From Vagococcus silagei (lineage in GTDB: Bacteria > Bacillota > Bacilli > Lactobacillales > Vagococcaceae), in NCBI RefSeq assembly GCF_004795745.1, contig NZ_SDGV01000031.1:1-57578 (forward strand): a stretch of 57,578 nt of DNA, written 5' to 3'. Made by a program: the position numbers and the translations under genes. Below are positions 21,022 to 31,245 of this stretch, one piece after another; the stretch's first letter is position 1; each line of letters starts with the position of its first letter. The notes beneath the pieces are model-generated. The model was not told where the DNA came from and did no database searches. It saw only the letters and a list, made by a program, of their open reading frames with translations.

Positions 21022-21140
21022 TGTGTATAACTTGATTAGTTTCACACACACTTATACACATTAGAAACTCTTTTATACCTGCTTTTCAACAAATTATCCA
21101 CATTGTCCACAGAGTTATCCACAGTTCCCCTTGTGGGTAA
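21022..21140. promoter_or_regulatory. Cluster of DnaA boxes
   Basis: Two perfect TTATCCACA boxes (21094-21102, 21115-21123) flank TTGTCCACA (21103-21111). One-mismatch boxes lie at 21022-21030 (TGTGTATAA), 21052-21060 (TTATACACA) and 21132-21140 (TGTGGGTAA). Six boxes in about 120 bases, next to a very AT-rich tract (about 20925-21000), is far more than expected by chance. dnaA and dnaN are not here and gene strand does not flip, so a regulatory or DnaA-titrating site is more likely than the origin itself. Confidence 0.7.
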
Positions 21141-21153
21141 CTCACATTTTAGT

Positions 21154-21198
21154 CAAAAAAATCGTCTGTAGCATTTAATATCCACAGACGATTTTTTT
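21154..21198. terminator. Terminator after pepV (bidirectional)
   Basis: ATCGTCTGT pairs with ACAGACGAT, with a T run on each side of the hairpin. Confidence 0.8.
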
Positions 21199-21202
21199 AG
21201 AT

Positions 21203-22609
21203 TTATTTAATTAAACGATAGATTGCATCAGCATAAATCACTGTTGCATTGATCAAGTCAGCAACTGAAATAAATTCATTGGCTTGATGCATTGTATCAA
21301 TACTATCAGGGAACATAGCTCCATAAGCTACGCCTCTTTCAAGTAAACGACCAAATGTTCCGCCACCAATCACTTGTTCATGGCCTTTAAGACCAGTATG
21401 ATCTTCATATGTTTCTAGTAATGTTTTCACTAATGGATCTGACATTGGCACGTAATGAGGTGCTTTTCCGCCAGGTTGTTCTACCGCTTTTGCAGTTGTA
21501 TGAACTAATTTTTCTTGAATTGCTTTTTCAATTGATGCGCCATCCATTCCTTTAGGATATCGGAAATTAAGCGTCACAGTGTTCACATCTTTATTGTGGT
21601 CAAAGTTAAAGACACCAGCATTCATTGAAAGTTTACCCATAATATCATCTTCATGAGCAATTCCAAATTTTACACCTTCTGTATCATTGTGGACAAAGTC
21701 AGCAATGATTGTTAAATAATCTTTAGCCGCATCAGAAAAATCATAATCACTCAAGAATGTTGCTAAAAATGTTCCTGCGTTAATCCCTTTTTCTGGCATT
21801 GCACCGTGTGCTGCTTTACCATTTAAAATAAGCGTTGCCGTTTTATCATCAATCTTAATTTCACCAGTAACTGGTTGTTCTTCCAAATACGCTTGGTATT
21901 CTGAAGCAAAGGCATCAATGTCACCACTCACTTCAACAACTGCTTCCGCACTCTCAGGTACCATGTTTGCACGCATACCTGATGCAAAAGAAATTAATGA
22001 TAATGTGCCTTCATTTTTCCCACCAGTTTCAATTAAAATTGTTGTATTCCCTTTTTCACCATTAATAATTGGGAACTCTGCATCTGGTGAAAAACCGAAA
22101 TCAGGTTTTTCTTCAACTTCTAAGTAGTGGTCCATACATTGCCAGCTACTCTCTTCATCAGTACCCACGATTAAACGTGTACGTTTTGAAACAGGTAACT
22201 CTAATTCTTTAATAATTTTTAACGCGTAATAAGCTGCCACTGTAGGTCCTTTATCATCACTAGCACCACGCGCATAAAGACGTCCGTCTCTAATTTCTGG
22301 TGCAAAAGGTTCTGAATCCCAACCCGGTCCTACTGGTACCACATCTAAGTGACCGATTACACCTAATAATTCATCGCCTTCACCATATTCAAGGTGACCT
22401 GCGTAGTTATCCACATTTTTAGTCACAAACCCGTCACGTTCACCAATTTCTAAAAATTTTAAAAGAGCGTCTTTTGGTCCAGGACCAAATGGAGCATCCG
22501 CTGTCGCCTTTTCATCTTCTCTCACACTTGGAATGCTTAATAATGTAAATAAATCTGCCATTAAATCTTCACGGCGAGCTTCCACTTCTTTTTTCCAATT
22601 AATTGTCAT
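21203..22609 (-). CDS. pepV: Dipeptidase PepV (M20 family)
   Basis: PepV is a cytosolic di-zinc dipeptidase that breaks dipeptides, and some Xaa-His substrates, into amino acids. The 468-residue protein has the M20 metal-ligand motifs [12 protein letters not shown] (about 83-94), ASDDKGP (about 115-121) and [13 protein letters not shown] (about 149-161) and a central lid domain. The ATG follows GAGGAGG. It is the first gene upstream of the DnaA-box region on the same strand, and is separated from the RsuA-type gene by 36 bases, so the two may share a transcript. Confidence 0.95.
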   Translation of the reverse strand: MTINWKKEVEARREDLMADLFTLLSIPSVREDEKATADAPFGPGPKDALLKFLEIGERDGFVTKNVDNYAGHLEYGEGDELLGVIGHLDVVPVGPGWDSEPFAPEIRDGRLYARGASDDKGPTVAAYYALKIIKELELPVSKRTRLIVGTDEESSWQCMDHYLEVEEKPDFGFSPDAEFPIINGEKGNTTILIETGGKNEGTLSLISFASGMRANMVPESAEAVVEVSGDIDAFASEYQAYLEEQPVTGEIKIDDKTATLILNGKAAHGAMPEKGINAGTFLATFLSDYDFSDAAKDYLTIIADFVHNDTEGVKFGIAHEDDIMGKLSMNAGVFNFDHNKDVNTVTLNFRYPKGMDGASIEKAIQEKLVHTTAKAVEQPGGKAPHYVPMSDPLVKTLLETYEDHTGLKGHEQVIGGGTFGRLLERGVAYGAMFPDSIDTMHQANEFISVADLINATVIYADAIYRLIK

Positions 22610-22645
22610 AGAGAAATCCTCCTCGATTGATATAGATTTATAATA

Positions 22646-23389
22646 TCATTTTTTTACTGATTTGTCTGATAATTTCGCTAATAACTGGCTTTCTTCAAGC
22701 GCAGTTAATTCTCGATATTGACCAACTTTTAACGTAGGATCTAGCGGTAGTCCACCCATACTAAGACGATGGAGTGTCTTGACTTCTTTCCCTACAGCTT
22801 TGACCATCCGTTTCACTTGATGAAACTTACCCTCCACGATTTCAAGTTCAATCAATGACTCTTGTGTTTCTTGATCGATACTCAAAATATTTAGTTCTGC
22901 AGGTAAACAGATTTTTGGCTCCCCGATATCAATTCCTTCTTTAAACAAAGCTTGATCTTCAGACGTCATGATACCTGAAACAAGTGCTCGGTAAAGTTTA
23001 GGCACTTTTTTCTTTGGCGATAATAACTGATGTGCTAATTCACCATCATTTGTTAAAAGCAAAAATCCCGTCGTATCTTTATCTAAACGTCCTACTGGGA
23101 ATAGCTCAAAATGATGATAGTCCGATGATAATAAATCAATCACCGTTCGATGCTCAGCGTCATGTGTAGCAGAAACCACACCTTGAGGTTTATTCAACAT
23201 GAGATAAACATCTTTACGATAAAAGACACTCTCATCTGCAACACAAATTTGATCATGGTTCTCATCAATTGATACCTTACCATCTTTAACGAGTTTGCCA
23301 TTCACTGAAACTTGTTTTTTCTTTAAGAGTTCTTTCACTTCTTTGCGACTACCAAAACCAGTGTGACTCAAAAACTTATCTAAACGCAA
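22646..23389 (-). CDS. 16S rRNA pseudouridine synthase, RsuA family
   Basis: This family isomerises a uridine in rRNA (RsuA acts on 16S U516 in E. coli). The 247-residue protein has an N-terminal S4 domain (MRLDKFLSHTGFGSRKEVK) and the catalytic domain with GRLDKDTTGFLLLTNDG (about 100-116), whose Asp is the nucleophile. The start is TTG (23387-23389) with AAAGGAG upstream and the S4 domain in register. It could be the related 23S enzyme class, but its length and S4 placement favour RsuA. It precedes pepV. Confidence 0.9.
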   Translation of the reverse strand: MRLDKFLSHTGFGSRKEVKELLKKKQVSVNGKLVKDGKVSIDENHDQICVADESVFYRKDVYLMLNKPQGVVSATHDAEHRTVIDLLSSDYHHFELFPVGRLDKDTTGFLLLTNDGELAHQLLSPKKKVPKLYRALVSGIMTSEDQALFKEGIDIGEPKICLPAELNILSIDQETQESLIELEIVEGKFHQVKRMVKAVGKEVKTLHRLSMGGLPLDPTLKVGQYRELTALEESQLLAKLSDKSVKK

Positions 23390-23406
23390 TTTCGGCCTCT
23401 CCTTTT

Positions 23407-23443
23407 AAAAAAACCAAGACAACTATATTCTACGTCGTCTTGG
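23407..23443 (-). terminator. Terminator after the flippase gene
   Basis: CCAAGAC...GTCTTGG stem with seven T residues on the minus strand, between the flippase and the pseudouridine synthase. Confidence 0.8.
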
Positions 23444-23453
23444 CTCGATATTT

Positions 23454-25124
23454 TTATTTAATTTTTAATTTTGCACGATATTTTTCAGCCTTAGGACCAA
23501 CTAAATGATCAATTAAGCGAACCTTTAATGCTAGATAGGCATATACTAAAACACCGATGCAGACTGCAACTAAAACGATAATCATCGCTTGGAATTTTCG
23601 TTCTGGATTTAAGAACAAACTTAATCCGGCACGACTAATTAGGACAACCAAACTCATAACAACACTAAAAATGGTAATCAATAGTGTCCGTCTTAGGATG
23701 ACGAAATAATCAAATTTAGCCACTTTATGAATCCCTTTAGTAATTAATATACTTGAAACAGTAAGTCCAATAGCCGTTGCTATAAGTGGGCCATAAACTT
23801 CAAATACTTTGATTAATGGATATTGAACCACTAATTTAATACCTAAACCAATCATCAACATCACAATCGTATCCGTATTTTTATATAAACCTTGCAGTGT
23901 CGTTGAGACTAAAATAAAGTAGCCCATCACAAGCCCCACAACTGATGATTGAATCAACAAATTGATTCCTAATACATCTGGTTCATAGAACAATACATAC
24001 ATTGGTTTTGCTAATGTAATCATACCCAACGTTGCTGGAATCATGATAAACAACAATAACTGAATATTATCTTCAATTAATTTTGCTAAACCACGTTCAT
24101 TTTTTAACGTGAAGGCTTCAGTTACTAGTGGCAAACTAGTCACCGCTACACCTGTCGCTAATGAAATAGTAATCATAATTAATTTATCTGGATTGGCACT
24201 AAATAATGTGAAGAGTGCTTCAAGTTGTTTGCCAGAATAATTAGTAAAGCTTGCCATAATTGGTTCAAATGTAAATTGATCCACCAATTTGAATAAAGTA
24301 ATACCCGATCCTACAATTGTAAAAGGAATTGCTTGTTTAATCATCTCTGTAATCATGTGATTTTCAGAGATCGACATTTTATTATTACTTGCGGCAATTA
24401 ATCGGTCCATTTCGGGTTTTTGACGCATATAGAAATAGATTAACACAGCAAAAGCAGCGACCATTCCGATAAAAGCAGCAAAAGTTGATTGAACAACAGC
24501 ATCAACATAATCACCCTGTTGTACTTTCATAATAATGAATGTCATCAACAACATATAAAAGACACGCGCAACTTGCTCTACGACTTGCGAAACTGCTGAT
24601 GGCATCATGTTTTGATTTCCTTGGAAATACCCTCTAATAACACTCATACAAGGGAAAATCAGCACTGCCCAACTTAATGAGCGCATCACCGGAACTAAAT
24701 CCTGATTACCTGCAGCTAATATTGGTGAAATAAAATACATGAGCCCGGAAAACAGAAGGCCAAAAACGCCCATAATGACTAACGTTCGCTTAAATAGTCG
24801 ACGGCTAATACCGTACTCATTTAACGAATTATAGTGAGACAATTGTTTGGCTACGGCTCCGGGAATACCCGCCGTTGCTATCATTAAAAATAATGCGTAA
24901 ACATTATATCCTTTTCCAAATAAGCCATTCGCAATCTTCGCATTTTCACCCATCCACGCATACCATGGAATAATGTAAACGGCCCCTAACAAGCGAGATA
25001 TTACACTACCCAAAGTCATCCAGAGTGACCCACGAACCATTTTTTGTTTCGTGTGTAACTCTTGTTCCTCTACTGAGGCGTTTGTTTGATTCGACATGAA
25101 CATATCCAACTTTCTTCTTCTCAT
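23454..25124 (-). CDS. MOP-superfamily flippase (YtgP/MurJ-like)
   Basis: This is a polytopic membrane protein of the family that includes B. subtilis YtgP (a lipid II flippase, also called MurJ), so peptidoglycan precursor export is the likely role. The 556-residue protein has about 14 helices and the family N-terminus GSLWMTLGSVISRLLGAVYI (about 32-51). The start is uncertain: ATG at codon 10 (25097, MSNQTNAS) is close to homologues, and no good Shine-Dalgarno precedes the longest frame. It is a paralogue of the flippase at 9617-11227, sharing the N-terminal pattern. It lies between the pseudouridine synthase and leuS and ends at its own terminator. Confidence 0.9.
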   Translation of the reverse strand: MRRRKLDMFMSNQTNASVEEQELHTKQKMVRGSLWMTLGSVISRLLGAVYIIPWYAWMGENAKIANGLFGKGYNVYALFLMIATAGIPGAVAKQLSHYNSLNEYGISRRLFKRTLVIMGVFGLLFSGLMYFISPILAAGNQDLVPVMRSLSWAVLIFPCMSVIRGYFQGNQNMMPSAVSQVVEQVARVFYMLLMTFIIMKVQQGDYVDAVVQSTFAAFIGMVAAFAVLIYFYMRQKPEMDRLIAASNNKMSISENHMITEMIKQAIPFTIVGSGITLFKLVDQFTFEPIMASFTNYSGKQLEALFTLFSANPDKLIMITISLATGVAVTSLPLVTEAFTLKNERGLAKLIEDNIQLLLFIMIPATLGMITLAKPMYVLFYEPDVLGINLLIQSSVVGLVMGYFILVSTTLQGLYKNTDTIVMLMIGLGIKLVVQYPLIKVFEVYGPLIATAIGLTVSSILITKGIHKVAKFDYFVILRRTLLITIFSVVMSLVVLISRAGLSLFLNPERKFQAMIIVLVAVCIGVLVYAYLALKVRLIDHLVGPKAEKYRAKLKIK

Positions 25125-25192
25125 ACTGCTTTAATTGTAGCGACTCTATGACAGATATGCAAACACTTTTATGTTTATTTTTTTAGCCTTTT

Positions 25193-27607
25193 TTAATTTG
25201 CTACAATATTCACTAATTTGTTAGGAACCACAATTACTTTACGAACTGTTTTTCCTGAAAGTTGCTCTTTAATTTGCTCATTTTCCATAGCGATTGCTTC
25301 TAGTTCTTCTTTTGGTAAATCACGAGCCACAATCACTTTAGCTCTAACTTTACCATTGATTTGAATAATAACTTCTAATTCAGCTTCAACCAATTCGTTT
25401 TCATCATACATTGGCCAAGGTGTTAAACTAATGCTTTCTTTTTCACCCATACGTTCCCATAGTTCTTCAGTAATAAATGGTGCAACAGGTGCTAATAATT
25501 GTAAGAAACCTTTCATATACTCAACTGGTAGAACTTCTGCTTTGTAGGCTTCATTAATGAAAATCATTAATTGAGAAATAGCTGTATTAAAATGAAGCTG
25601 GGCGTAATCTTCTGTTACTTTTTTGACAGTTTGATTGTAAACTTTAGTTAATTTACCGTCATTATATGTTGTAATACGGTCACGAACGACTGCATTTTCA
25701 TCAATAAAGAGACGCCATACGCGGTCTAAGAATTTACGGCTACCTTCTAAACCTTTTTCGCTCCATGCTACAGAGGCATCTAAAGGTCCCATGAACATTT
25801 CGTAGAATCTCAATGTGTCGGCACCAAATTGTTCAACAATATCATCTGGATTAACCACATTACCTTTTGATTTAGACATTTTTTCATTGTTTTCGCCTAA
25901 AATCATACCTTGATTATAAAGCGTTTGATATGGTTCTTTAGTGTTTACGACACCAATGTCATATAAGAATTTATGCCAGAAACGAGCATATAGTAAATGA
26001 AGGACCGCGTGTTCTGCACCACCAAGATACACATCAACTGGTAACCACTCTTTAATTTTTTCTGGATCAGCAATTTGTTGATCATTATTTGGATCAATGT
26101 AACGAATATGATACCAAGAACTACCAGCCCACTGTGGCATTGTGTTCGTTTCACGACGACCCTTCATACCTGTTTTTTCATCAACAACATTAATCCAGTC
26201 AGTCATATTAGCTAATGGTGATTCGCCTGTGCCACTTGGTTTAATATCTTTTGATTTTGGTAAAATTAATGGTAGTTCTTCTTCTGGAACAGCCGTCATT
26301 GTACCATCTTCCCAATGAATAATTGGAATTGGTTCACCCCAATAACGCTGACGAGAGAATAACCAGTCACGTAAGCGATAGCTCACTTCTTTTTTACCAA
26401 CATTTTCTTTTTCTAACCAAGAAATCATTTTTTCCATGGCTTCTTCTTTATTTAAACCATTTAAGAATTCAGAGTTAACATGCGCACCGTCTTCAGTGTA
26501 GGCTGCTTCGTCAACATTACCACCTTCAAGGACTTCAATAATTGGTAAATCAAATGCTTTCGCAAATTCATGATCACGTTCGTCATGTCCTGGAACTGCC
26601 ATAATTGCACCTGTACCATAAGTTGATAGTACGTAATCTGCAATCCAGATTGGCATTTCTTTTCCATTTGCAGGGTTGATTGCATACGCTCCTGTGAAGA
26701 CGCCGGTTTTTTCTTTTGATAATTCAGTTCGATCTAAATCTGATTTTTTCTCAGAAGCAACAATATAGGCTTGAATAGCTTCTTTTTGTTCAGGCGTTAC
26801 AATTTCTTGGACTAAAGGTAACTCTGGAGCTAGAACAGCATAAGTTGAGCCAAATAATGTATCAGGGCGAGTTGTGAAAACAGTGAAATCTTTGTCAGTA
26901 TCTTTAATTTTAAACGTTACATTTGCGCCTTCCGAACGTCCAATCCAATTACGTTGCATTTCTTTAATACTATCTGGCCAATTCACTAATTCTAAATCAT
27001 CAATCAAGCGATCAGCGTAAGCTGTAATTTTTAACATCCATTGTTTCATTGGCACACGATAAACAGGATGATCACCACGTTCTGACTTACCATCAATGAC
27101 TTCTTCATTCGCCAAAACAGTTCCTAATGCTGGACACCAGTTAACTGGAACTTCCGCTTCATAAGCCAAACCTTTTTCAAAAAGTTTTGTAAAAATCCAT
27201 TGTGTCCATTTGTAATAACCTGGATCTGTGGTATTTATTTCACGGCTCCAGTCAAAACTAAATCCTAGTGAAGTAAATTGACGTTTGAATGTGCCAATAT
27301 TTTTAGCAGTAAATTCAGCTGGGTCATTTCCTGTGTCAAGCGCATATTGTTCTGCAGGTAAGCCAAAAGCATCCCAACCCATTGGGTGAAGCACATTAAA
27401 GCCTTGGGCACGTTTCAAACGAGCTAAAACGTCTGTTGATGTATAACCTTTAGGATGTCCAACGTGTAACCCTTGACCTGATGGATATGGGAACATATCC
27501 AAACAATAAAATTTTGGTTTTCCCGAAAAATCTTCTGTTTTAAATGTTTCATTTTTTTCCCAGTAACGTTGCCACTTCTTCTCAATATCTTTGTGATTGT
27601 AAACCAT
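25193..27607 (-). CDS. leuS: Leucyl-tRNA synthetase
   Basis: LeuS charges tRNA-Leu. The 804-residue class I enzyme has the HIGH-type motif ([19 protein letters not shown], about 38-56), an editing CP1 domain (about 220-405, with [12 protein letters not shown]), KMSKS in [10 protein letters not shown] (about 575) and the C-terminal anticodon-binding domains. The start ATG has AAGGAGG. It is controlled by the T-box at 27631-27850 and a good sigma-A promoter at 27880-27908. Length and domains are normal. Confidence 0.98.
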   Translation of the reverse strand: MVYNHKDIEKKWQRYWEKNETFKTEDFSGKPKFYCLDMFPYPSGQGLHVGHPKGYTSTDVLARLKRAQGFNVLHPMGWDAFGLPAEQYALDTGNDPAEFTAKNIGTFKRQFTSLGFSFDWSREINTTDPGYYKWTQWIFTKLFEKGLAYEAEVPVNWCPALGTVLANEEVIDGKSERGDHPVYRVPMKQWMLKITAYADRLIDDLELVNWPDSIKEMQRNWIGRSEGANVTFKIKDTDKDFTVFTTRPDTLFGSTYAVLAPELPLVQEIVTPEQKEAIQAYIVASEKKSDLDRTELSKEKTGVFTGAYAINPANGKEMPIWIADYVLSTYGTGAIMAVPGHDERDHEFAKAFDLPIIEVLEGGNVDEAAYTEDGAHVNSEFLNGLNKEEAMEKMISWLEKENVGKKEVSYRLRDWLFSRQRYWGEPIPIIHWEDGTMTAVPEEELPLILPKSKDIKPSGTGESPLANMTDWINVVDEKTGMKGRRETNTMPQWAGSSWYHIRYIDPNNDQQIADPEKIKEWLPVDVYLGGAEHAVLHLLYARFWHKFLYDIGVVNTKEPYQTLYNQGMILGENNEKMSKSKGNVVNPDDIVEQFGADTLRFYEMFMGPLDASVAWSEKGLEGSRKFLDRVWRLFIDENAVVRDRITTYNDGKLTKVYNQTVKKVTEDYAQLHFNTAISQLMIFINEAYKAEVLPVEYMKGFLQLLAPVAPFITEELWERMGEKESISLTPWPMYDENELVEAELEVIIQINGKVRAKVIVARDLPKEELEAIAMENEQIKEQLSGKTVRKVIVVPNKLVNIVAN

Positions 27608-27630
27608 TAATAATCCTCCTTTGTATGTTT

Positions 27631-27850
27631 AAAAAATAAAAAAAGCCTATAGACATAGTAATATGTCTATAGGACGAAATTATCTCACGTGGTACCACCT
27701 AAGTTTGTGTTTTATATATAATAAAACACCTCAAAATGCTTGATAACGGAAAAGCTCCGGTTAGATGATGGTTGATCAGACAAGTTCAAAAGTTCCATTT
27801 ATGCATTTGCAGCACCATGCACTCTCTATAAAATTTTCCTTTTTACTACT
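27631..27850 (-). promoter_or_regulatory. T-box leader of leuS
   Basis: The minus strand contains the T-box core GGTGGTACCACG (about 27688-27699), which forms the antiterminator and binds uncharged tRNA 3' ends, followed by a terminator with a 12-bp stem (27646-27657 with 27662-27673) and a T-rich tract (27631-27645). A Stem I-like region lies upstream; GAA-CTT-G near 27785 is a possible Leu specifier (CTT), which I give low weight. Uncharged tRNA-Leu would favour leuS transcription. Confidence 0.9.
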
Positions 27851-27879
27851 TCTTTTCATCATAACTTAATATTAACGCC

Positions 27880-27908
27880 ATCATATCAGATATAAAAAAA
27901 CTTTGCAA
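27880..27908 (-). promoter_or_regulatory. Promoter of leuS
   Basis: On the minus strand TTGCAA (27903-27908), exactly 17 bases, TATGAT (27880-27885), positioned just upstream of the T-box. Confidence 0.75.
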
Positions 27909-27921
27909 TCTTTCTTATATC

Positions 27922-30393
27922 TTATTTAATTTTTAGAATTTGACCCACATAAATAATATCAGAAGATAATTGATTCAACTGTTTCAAGTGGGCAACTGTT
28001 GTGCCATATTTTTGCGATAAAGCCCACAACGATTCACCACGTTGTACATGATGTGTTGAGCCTTTACTACTAAATTGGATTTCTTGCGTACTTGGTGCTC
28101 CCGCATTACTTTTCAATTTCAACTTTTGTCCAACATAAATCAAGTCACTTGTTAAATTATTTAATTGTTTGATTTCACTGACAGTTAATTGATTATTTAA
28201 ACCAATTTGATACAATGTATCACCCGCACGAACAGTATAATCTGCTGCATTTGTGTTTGTTGATGTGTTATTTGATCTAACAGTTGTTGTTGTTGAACCT
28301 GTTACTTTCAATCTTTGATTAATGAAAATCAAATCTCCTGACAACTGATTCAGATTTTTTAATTGTTGAACACTTAAACCATATTGGCGACTAATACCAT
28401 ACAATGTATCGCCAGAACGAACCACATAGTAATTCTTTGTATTGTTATTATTGTTTGTCGATGGTTGCGTTGGGGTTGTTGGCTGAGTCTGACCGGTCGA
28501 TCCTGTCACTTTCAGTCTTTGACCAACTAAAATTAAATCACTCGTTAGACCATTTAATTGTTTCAAACGTGACACAGACAAACCATAACGGCTACCAATT
28601 CCATATAATGTATCACCAGAACGGACAACATACTCATTCGTAGGCGTCGTCGGTTGGGTTGGTGTTGTTGGATTTGGCTTAGGTTTAGTTTCTGGTGTCG
28701 GCGTTACTTCCGGAGTTGGATCTGGTTTTGGTTGTGAAGTTTGAGCTTCAACTTTTAACATTTGACCCACAAGAATTAAATCACTCGACAAACCATTCCA
28801 ACGTTTAATATCAGCAACTGTTACACCAAAACGTGAACTAATGCCATACAACGTATCACCAGCTTGAACGCGGTAAGTACCACCATTTTGAGATGGATTT
28901 GGCGTGCTTGGCTCATTCGTACCTTTATCAGGGTTCGGCATTGGATTTGGCGTTTGTCCTGTATAGGGCGTATCATATTGCGTTAAATTATATTTGACGA
29001 TTAAAGCATTTAATTTATATTGATAATTTGGATCTGTTGCATAACGGCCTGTTAACCAAGCTGTCGCATCTTGATACGAATTCGTATTTGATTTCCATGC
29101 GCCTGAGTAGAAATAAACACCTGGTGAAAATGAAGTCGTTTTTAAAACATTGGCGTTATCTTGGAACGATTGTTCATATGAAGGATATTTTCTAAATTTA
29201 TCATAAATTTGAACATCACGTCCATTAAGATGTTCCCAAGTTTGCATTGTAACCGATTGACCATTGTAAGAACCTTTTATCCCAAATAAGTTATGATTTG
29301 GTGCCATAGAAAGCGTACTTTGACCATAACCACTTTCCAATATTGCTTGGGCAATCATCACTGATGCATATAAATTGTTTCGTCCTGCAACTTGTTGCGC
29401 ATAAGGCGCTACCGTTAGCACAAAATCATCTTGCGGAATACCAGTTTTTGGTAATGTTGCTCTTGGTGTCGCAGATGGTACAACTGTTTTCGCTACAGCA
29501 GGAGCTGCTTGTTTTTTAGGTGCTGCTGCCGGTTTTGCCGCTGCTTTTTGTGGTGCTACTGGTTTTGGTGCAGGTTTCACCACAGTCGACTGAGTTGTTG
29601 ACGACGATGTTGCGCTTTGTGTTGGTTTTGTTGTACTTGTTGAAGTACTTGTTGCACTTGTCGACGTATTTGTTGTACTTTGTGTTAGTTTAGATTGATC
29701 TGTTTGTGTTGTAGATGTTGTTGTTGATAAAACAGAACTTGACGTTTCTAATTCTGACGTTGAAGTTGTCGTTTCAACTGGCACTTCTCCTGACGTTGTT
29801 TCTTGATTGTCTGTTGAAACATCAGTCGGTTTTTCGACATCTTCATTAACAGAAATTGTTTGATTATATTTCTGGTCATTCATATTTACAACAATTGTTT
29901 GTTCTTTCATGTCTTGATTTTTCAAAACAACAGGAACTTGTAATTGAACTTTACTATCTTTCACAGTATTAAATACTAATTTTAGTTGATTAATTGATAA
30001 ATTAATTTGATAAGAGCCCACTTCTTGGCCTAAATCATCAACTAATTTACCTTCTGTTTTATCTGTAACGATTGAAACATTTGGTGATAAACTAATTGTT
30101 TGTTCAAGATTAGTCGCGACACCGGTCACAAAATTTAAGTCTAAATTAATAATATCTTGTTTGTTAACTTTTTTAGAACTCACATCAAAAGATGCAAGTT
30201 TAACATCTGTTTTATTATTTTCTTGTTCTGCTACCTTGTTTGGGTCATTTGAAACACCTTCAATAGCAAGAACCTCTGTTGCTGAGCTTGATACAAAAAA
30301 TGTAGATGATAGCATAAATGTAACACCAAACCATGATGCACTTTTCAATAACGTTGGTTTCGTTTTAGAACTGTTTGACTCCCCATTTTTCAT
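27922..30393 (-). CDS. Secreted LysM N-acetylglucosaminidase (AtlA-like autolysin)
   Basis: This is a peptidoglycan hydrolase for daughter-cell separation. The 823-residue protein has a signal peptide (about 1-42), a beta-rich N-terminal domain without a match I recognise (about 50-195), a Ser/Thr-rich linker (200-300), a Pro/Ala/Lys linker, then a GH73 glucosaminidase domain (about 325-480; NNLYASVMIAQAILESGYGQ with the catalytic Glu, NHNLFGIKG), and five LysM repeats (about 500-545, 580-625, 645-690, 705-750, 775-823). LysM repeats bind the glycan. The pattern matches E. faecalis AtlA. LPKTG at about 313 is internal, not a sorting signal. Shine-Dalgarno GGGGAGG precedes the ATG. Confidence 0.94.
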   Translation of the reverse strand: MKNGESNSSKTKPTLLKSASWFGVTFMLSSTFFVSSSATEVLAIEGVSNDPNKVAEQENNKTDVKLASFDVSSKKVNKQDIINLDLNFVTGVATNLEQTISLSPNVSIVTDKTEGKLVDDLGQEVGSYQINLSINQLKLVFNTVKDSKVQLQVPVVLKNQDMKEQTIVVNMNDQKYNQTISVNEDVEKPTDVSTDNQETTSGEVPVETTTSTSELETSSSVLSTTTSTTQTDQSKLTQSTTNTSTSATSTSTSTTKPTQSATSSSTTQSTVVKPAPKPVAPQKAAAKPAAAPKKQAAPAVAKTVVPSATPRATLPKTGIPQDDFVLTVAPYAQQVAGRNNLYASVMIAQAILESGYGQSTLSMAPNHNLFGIKGSYNGQSVTMQTWEHLNGRDVQIYDKFRKYPSYEQSFQDNANVLKTTSFSPGVYFYSGAWKSNTNSYQDATAWLTGRYATDPNYQYKLNALIVKYNLTQYDTPYTGQTPNPMPNPDKGTNEPSTPNPSQNGGTYRVQAGDTLYGISSRFGVTVADIKRWNGLSSDLILVGQMLKVEAQTSQPKPDPTPEVTPTPETKPKPNPTTPTQPTTPTNEYVVRSGDTLYGIGSRYGLSVSRLKQLNGLTSDLILVGQRLKVTGSTGQTQPTTPTQPSTNNNNNTKNYYVVRSGDTLYGISRQYGLSVQQLKNLNQLSGDLIFINQRLKVTGSTTTTVRSNNTSTNTNAADYTVRAGDTLYQIGLNNQLTVSEIKQLNNLTSDLIYVGQKLKLKSNAGAPSTQEIQFSSKGSTHHVQRGESLWALSQKYGTTVAHLKQLNQLSSDIIYVGQILKIK

Positions 30394-30609
30394 AATATTT
30401 GTTTCCTCCCCTGTTGGTATTTAAAAAAAGTAGTCCAAATTAATTAAAACATGCGACAGGATTGATAGCAAGTAATAACGACCGTTTTTAGAATTTATCA
30501 TCAATTCTTTACTTCATACTTTAGACTGATTTTTGGCTCTACATCTTGTTCAATGAACTATTTGATTGTATATTTACAGTAACAACACTATAAAGTAAGG
30601 AGGACCGTC

Positions 30610-31245
30610 ATGAATCAAGAACATTTCTTAATCGAATTACGTTTACATCTCAAACAATTATCTTTTGATGAACAACAAGAAATTTCTGATCTGTATCAAA
30701 GCATCTTTGAAGAAAAGAAGGCTCTTGGTCTTTCCGAATACGAAATAAGCAAGGAACTGGGACATCCTCGAGAGATTGCCATTTCTATCTTGAAATCAAA
30801 AAATCTCTTTTTTGAAGATGCACCACCTACTAACACAGGTTGGCAAGAGTTTTTTGAAGAAGCACCAACTTCACCACATCCATATAATCAAACCCAACAG
30901 AGTCCATTACCTCCCGCAAGTGGTTTTTTACGCGTCACACAAATCATTGGGTTATTCTTTTTAAACATCTTTTTCATGTTGTGGATGATCATCGTCCTAC
31001 TGTTATTACTATTATGTGGTTGGATTATGGTTGCTGGCTTTACTTTAGCACCATTTCTAGCTGGCTTTGGGTTAATTACAGCTTTTAGTACGTATGCACT
31101 ATTCCAATTTACAAATTCATTGATACTTTGTGGTATCGGATTAATAGGGCTAACGATCCTAAAACCTGTTACTGAAATTTCATTCAAACTATTAAAAGGA
31201 TACTTTAAATGGAATGTCTTGGTTATGAAGGGAGGCCGTCGCTAA
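30610..31245 (+). CDS. DUF1700/HAAS-domain membrane protein
   Basis: This belongs to the group usually found with PadR regulators and DUF4097 proteins in envelope-stress modules. The 211-residue protein has an N-terminal helical HAAS-type domain (about 1-65, LKQLSFDEQQEISDLYQSIF..., SEYEISKELGHP), a Pro-rich hinge (about 75-100) and three to four membrane helices (about 115-195). AAGGAGG precedes the ATG. No PadR gene accompanies it here. Its stop overlaps the next gene's start (TAATG), so the two are translationally coupled. A promoter TTGTTC/TATATT may lie near 30550-30575. Confidence 0.8.
   Translation: MNQEHFLIELRLHLKQLSFDEQQEISDLYQSIFEEKKALGLSEYEISKELGHPREIAISILKSKNLFFEDAPPTNTGWQEFFEEAPTSPHPYNQTQQSPLPPASGFLRVTQIIGLFFLNIFFMLWMIIVLLLLLLCGWIMVAGFTLAPFLAGFGLITAFSTYALFQFTNSLILCGIGLIGLTILKPVTEISFKLLKGYFKWNVLVMKGGRR

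Noticed and set aside
20940-21140. The DnaA boxes as the chromosomal origin
   Set aside because: dnaA, dnaN and rpmH are absent, and gene strand does not switch on the two sides; all flanking genes stay on the minus strand for more than 9 kb.
28404-28643. Antisense open frames across LysM repeats, cas9, mfd and ftsH
   Set aside because: They are shadows of the real genes: no ribosome-binding sites, unusual residue composition, no family motifs.
29440-29460. LPKTG in the glucosaminidase as a sortase signal
   Set aside because: It lies in the middle of the protein and is not followed by a hydrophobic tail and positive residues; cell-wall binding is explained by the LysM repeats.
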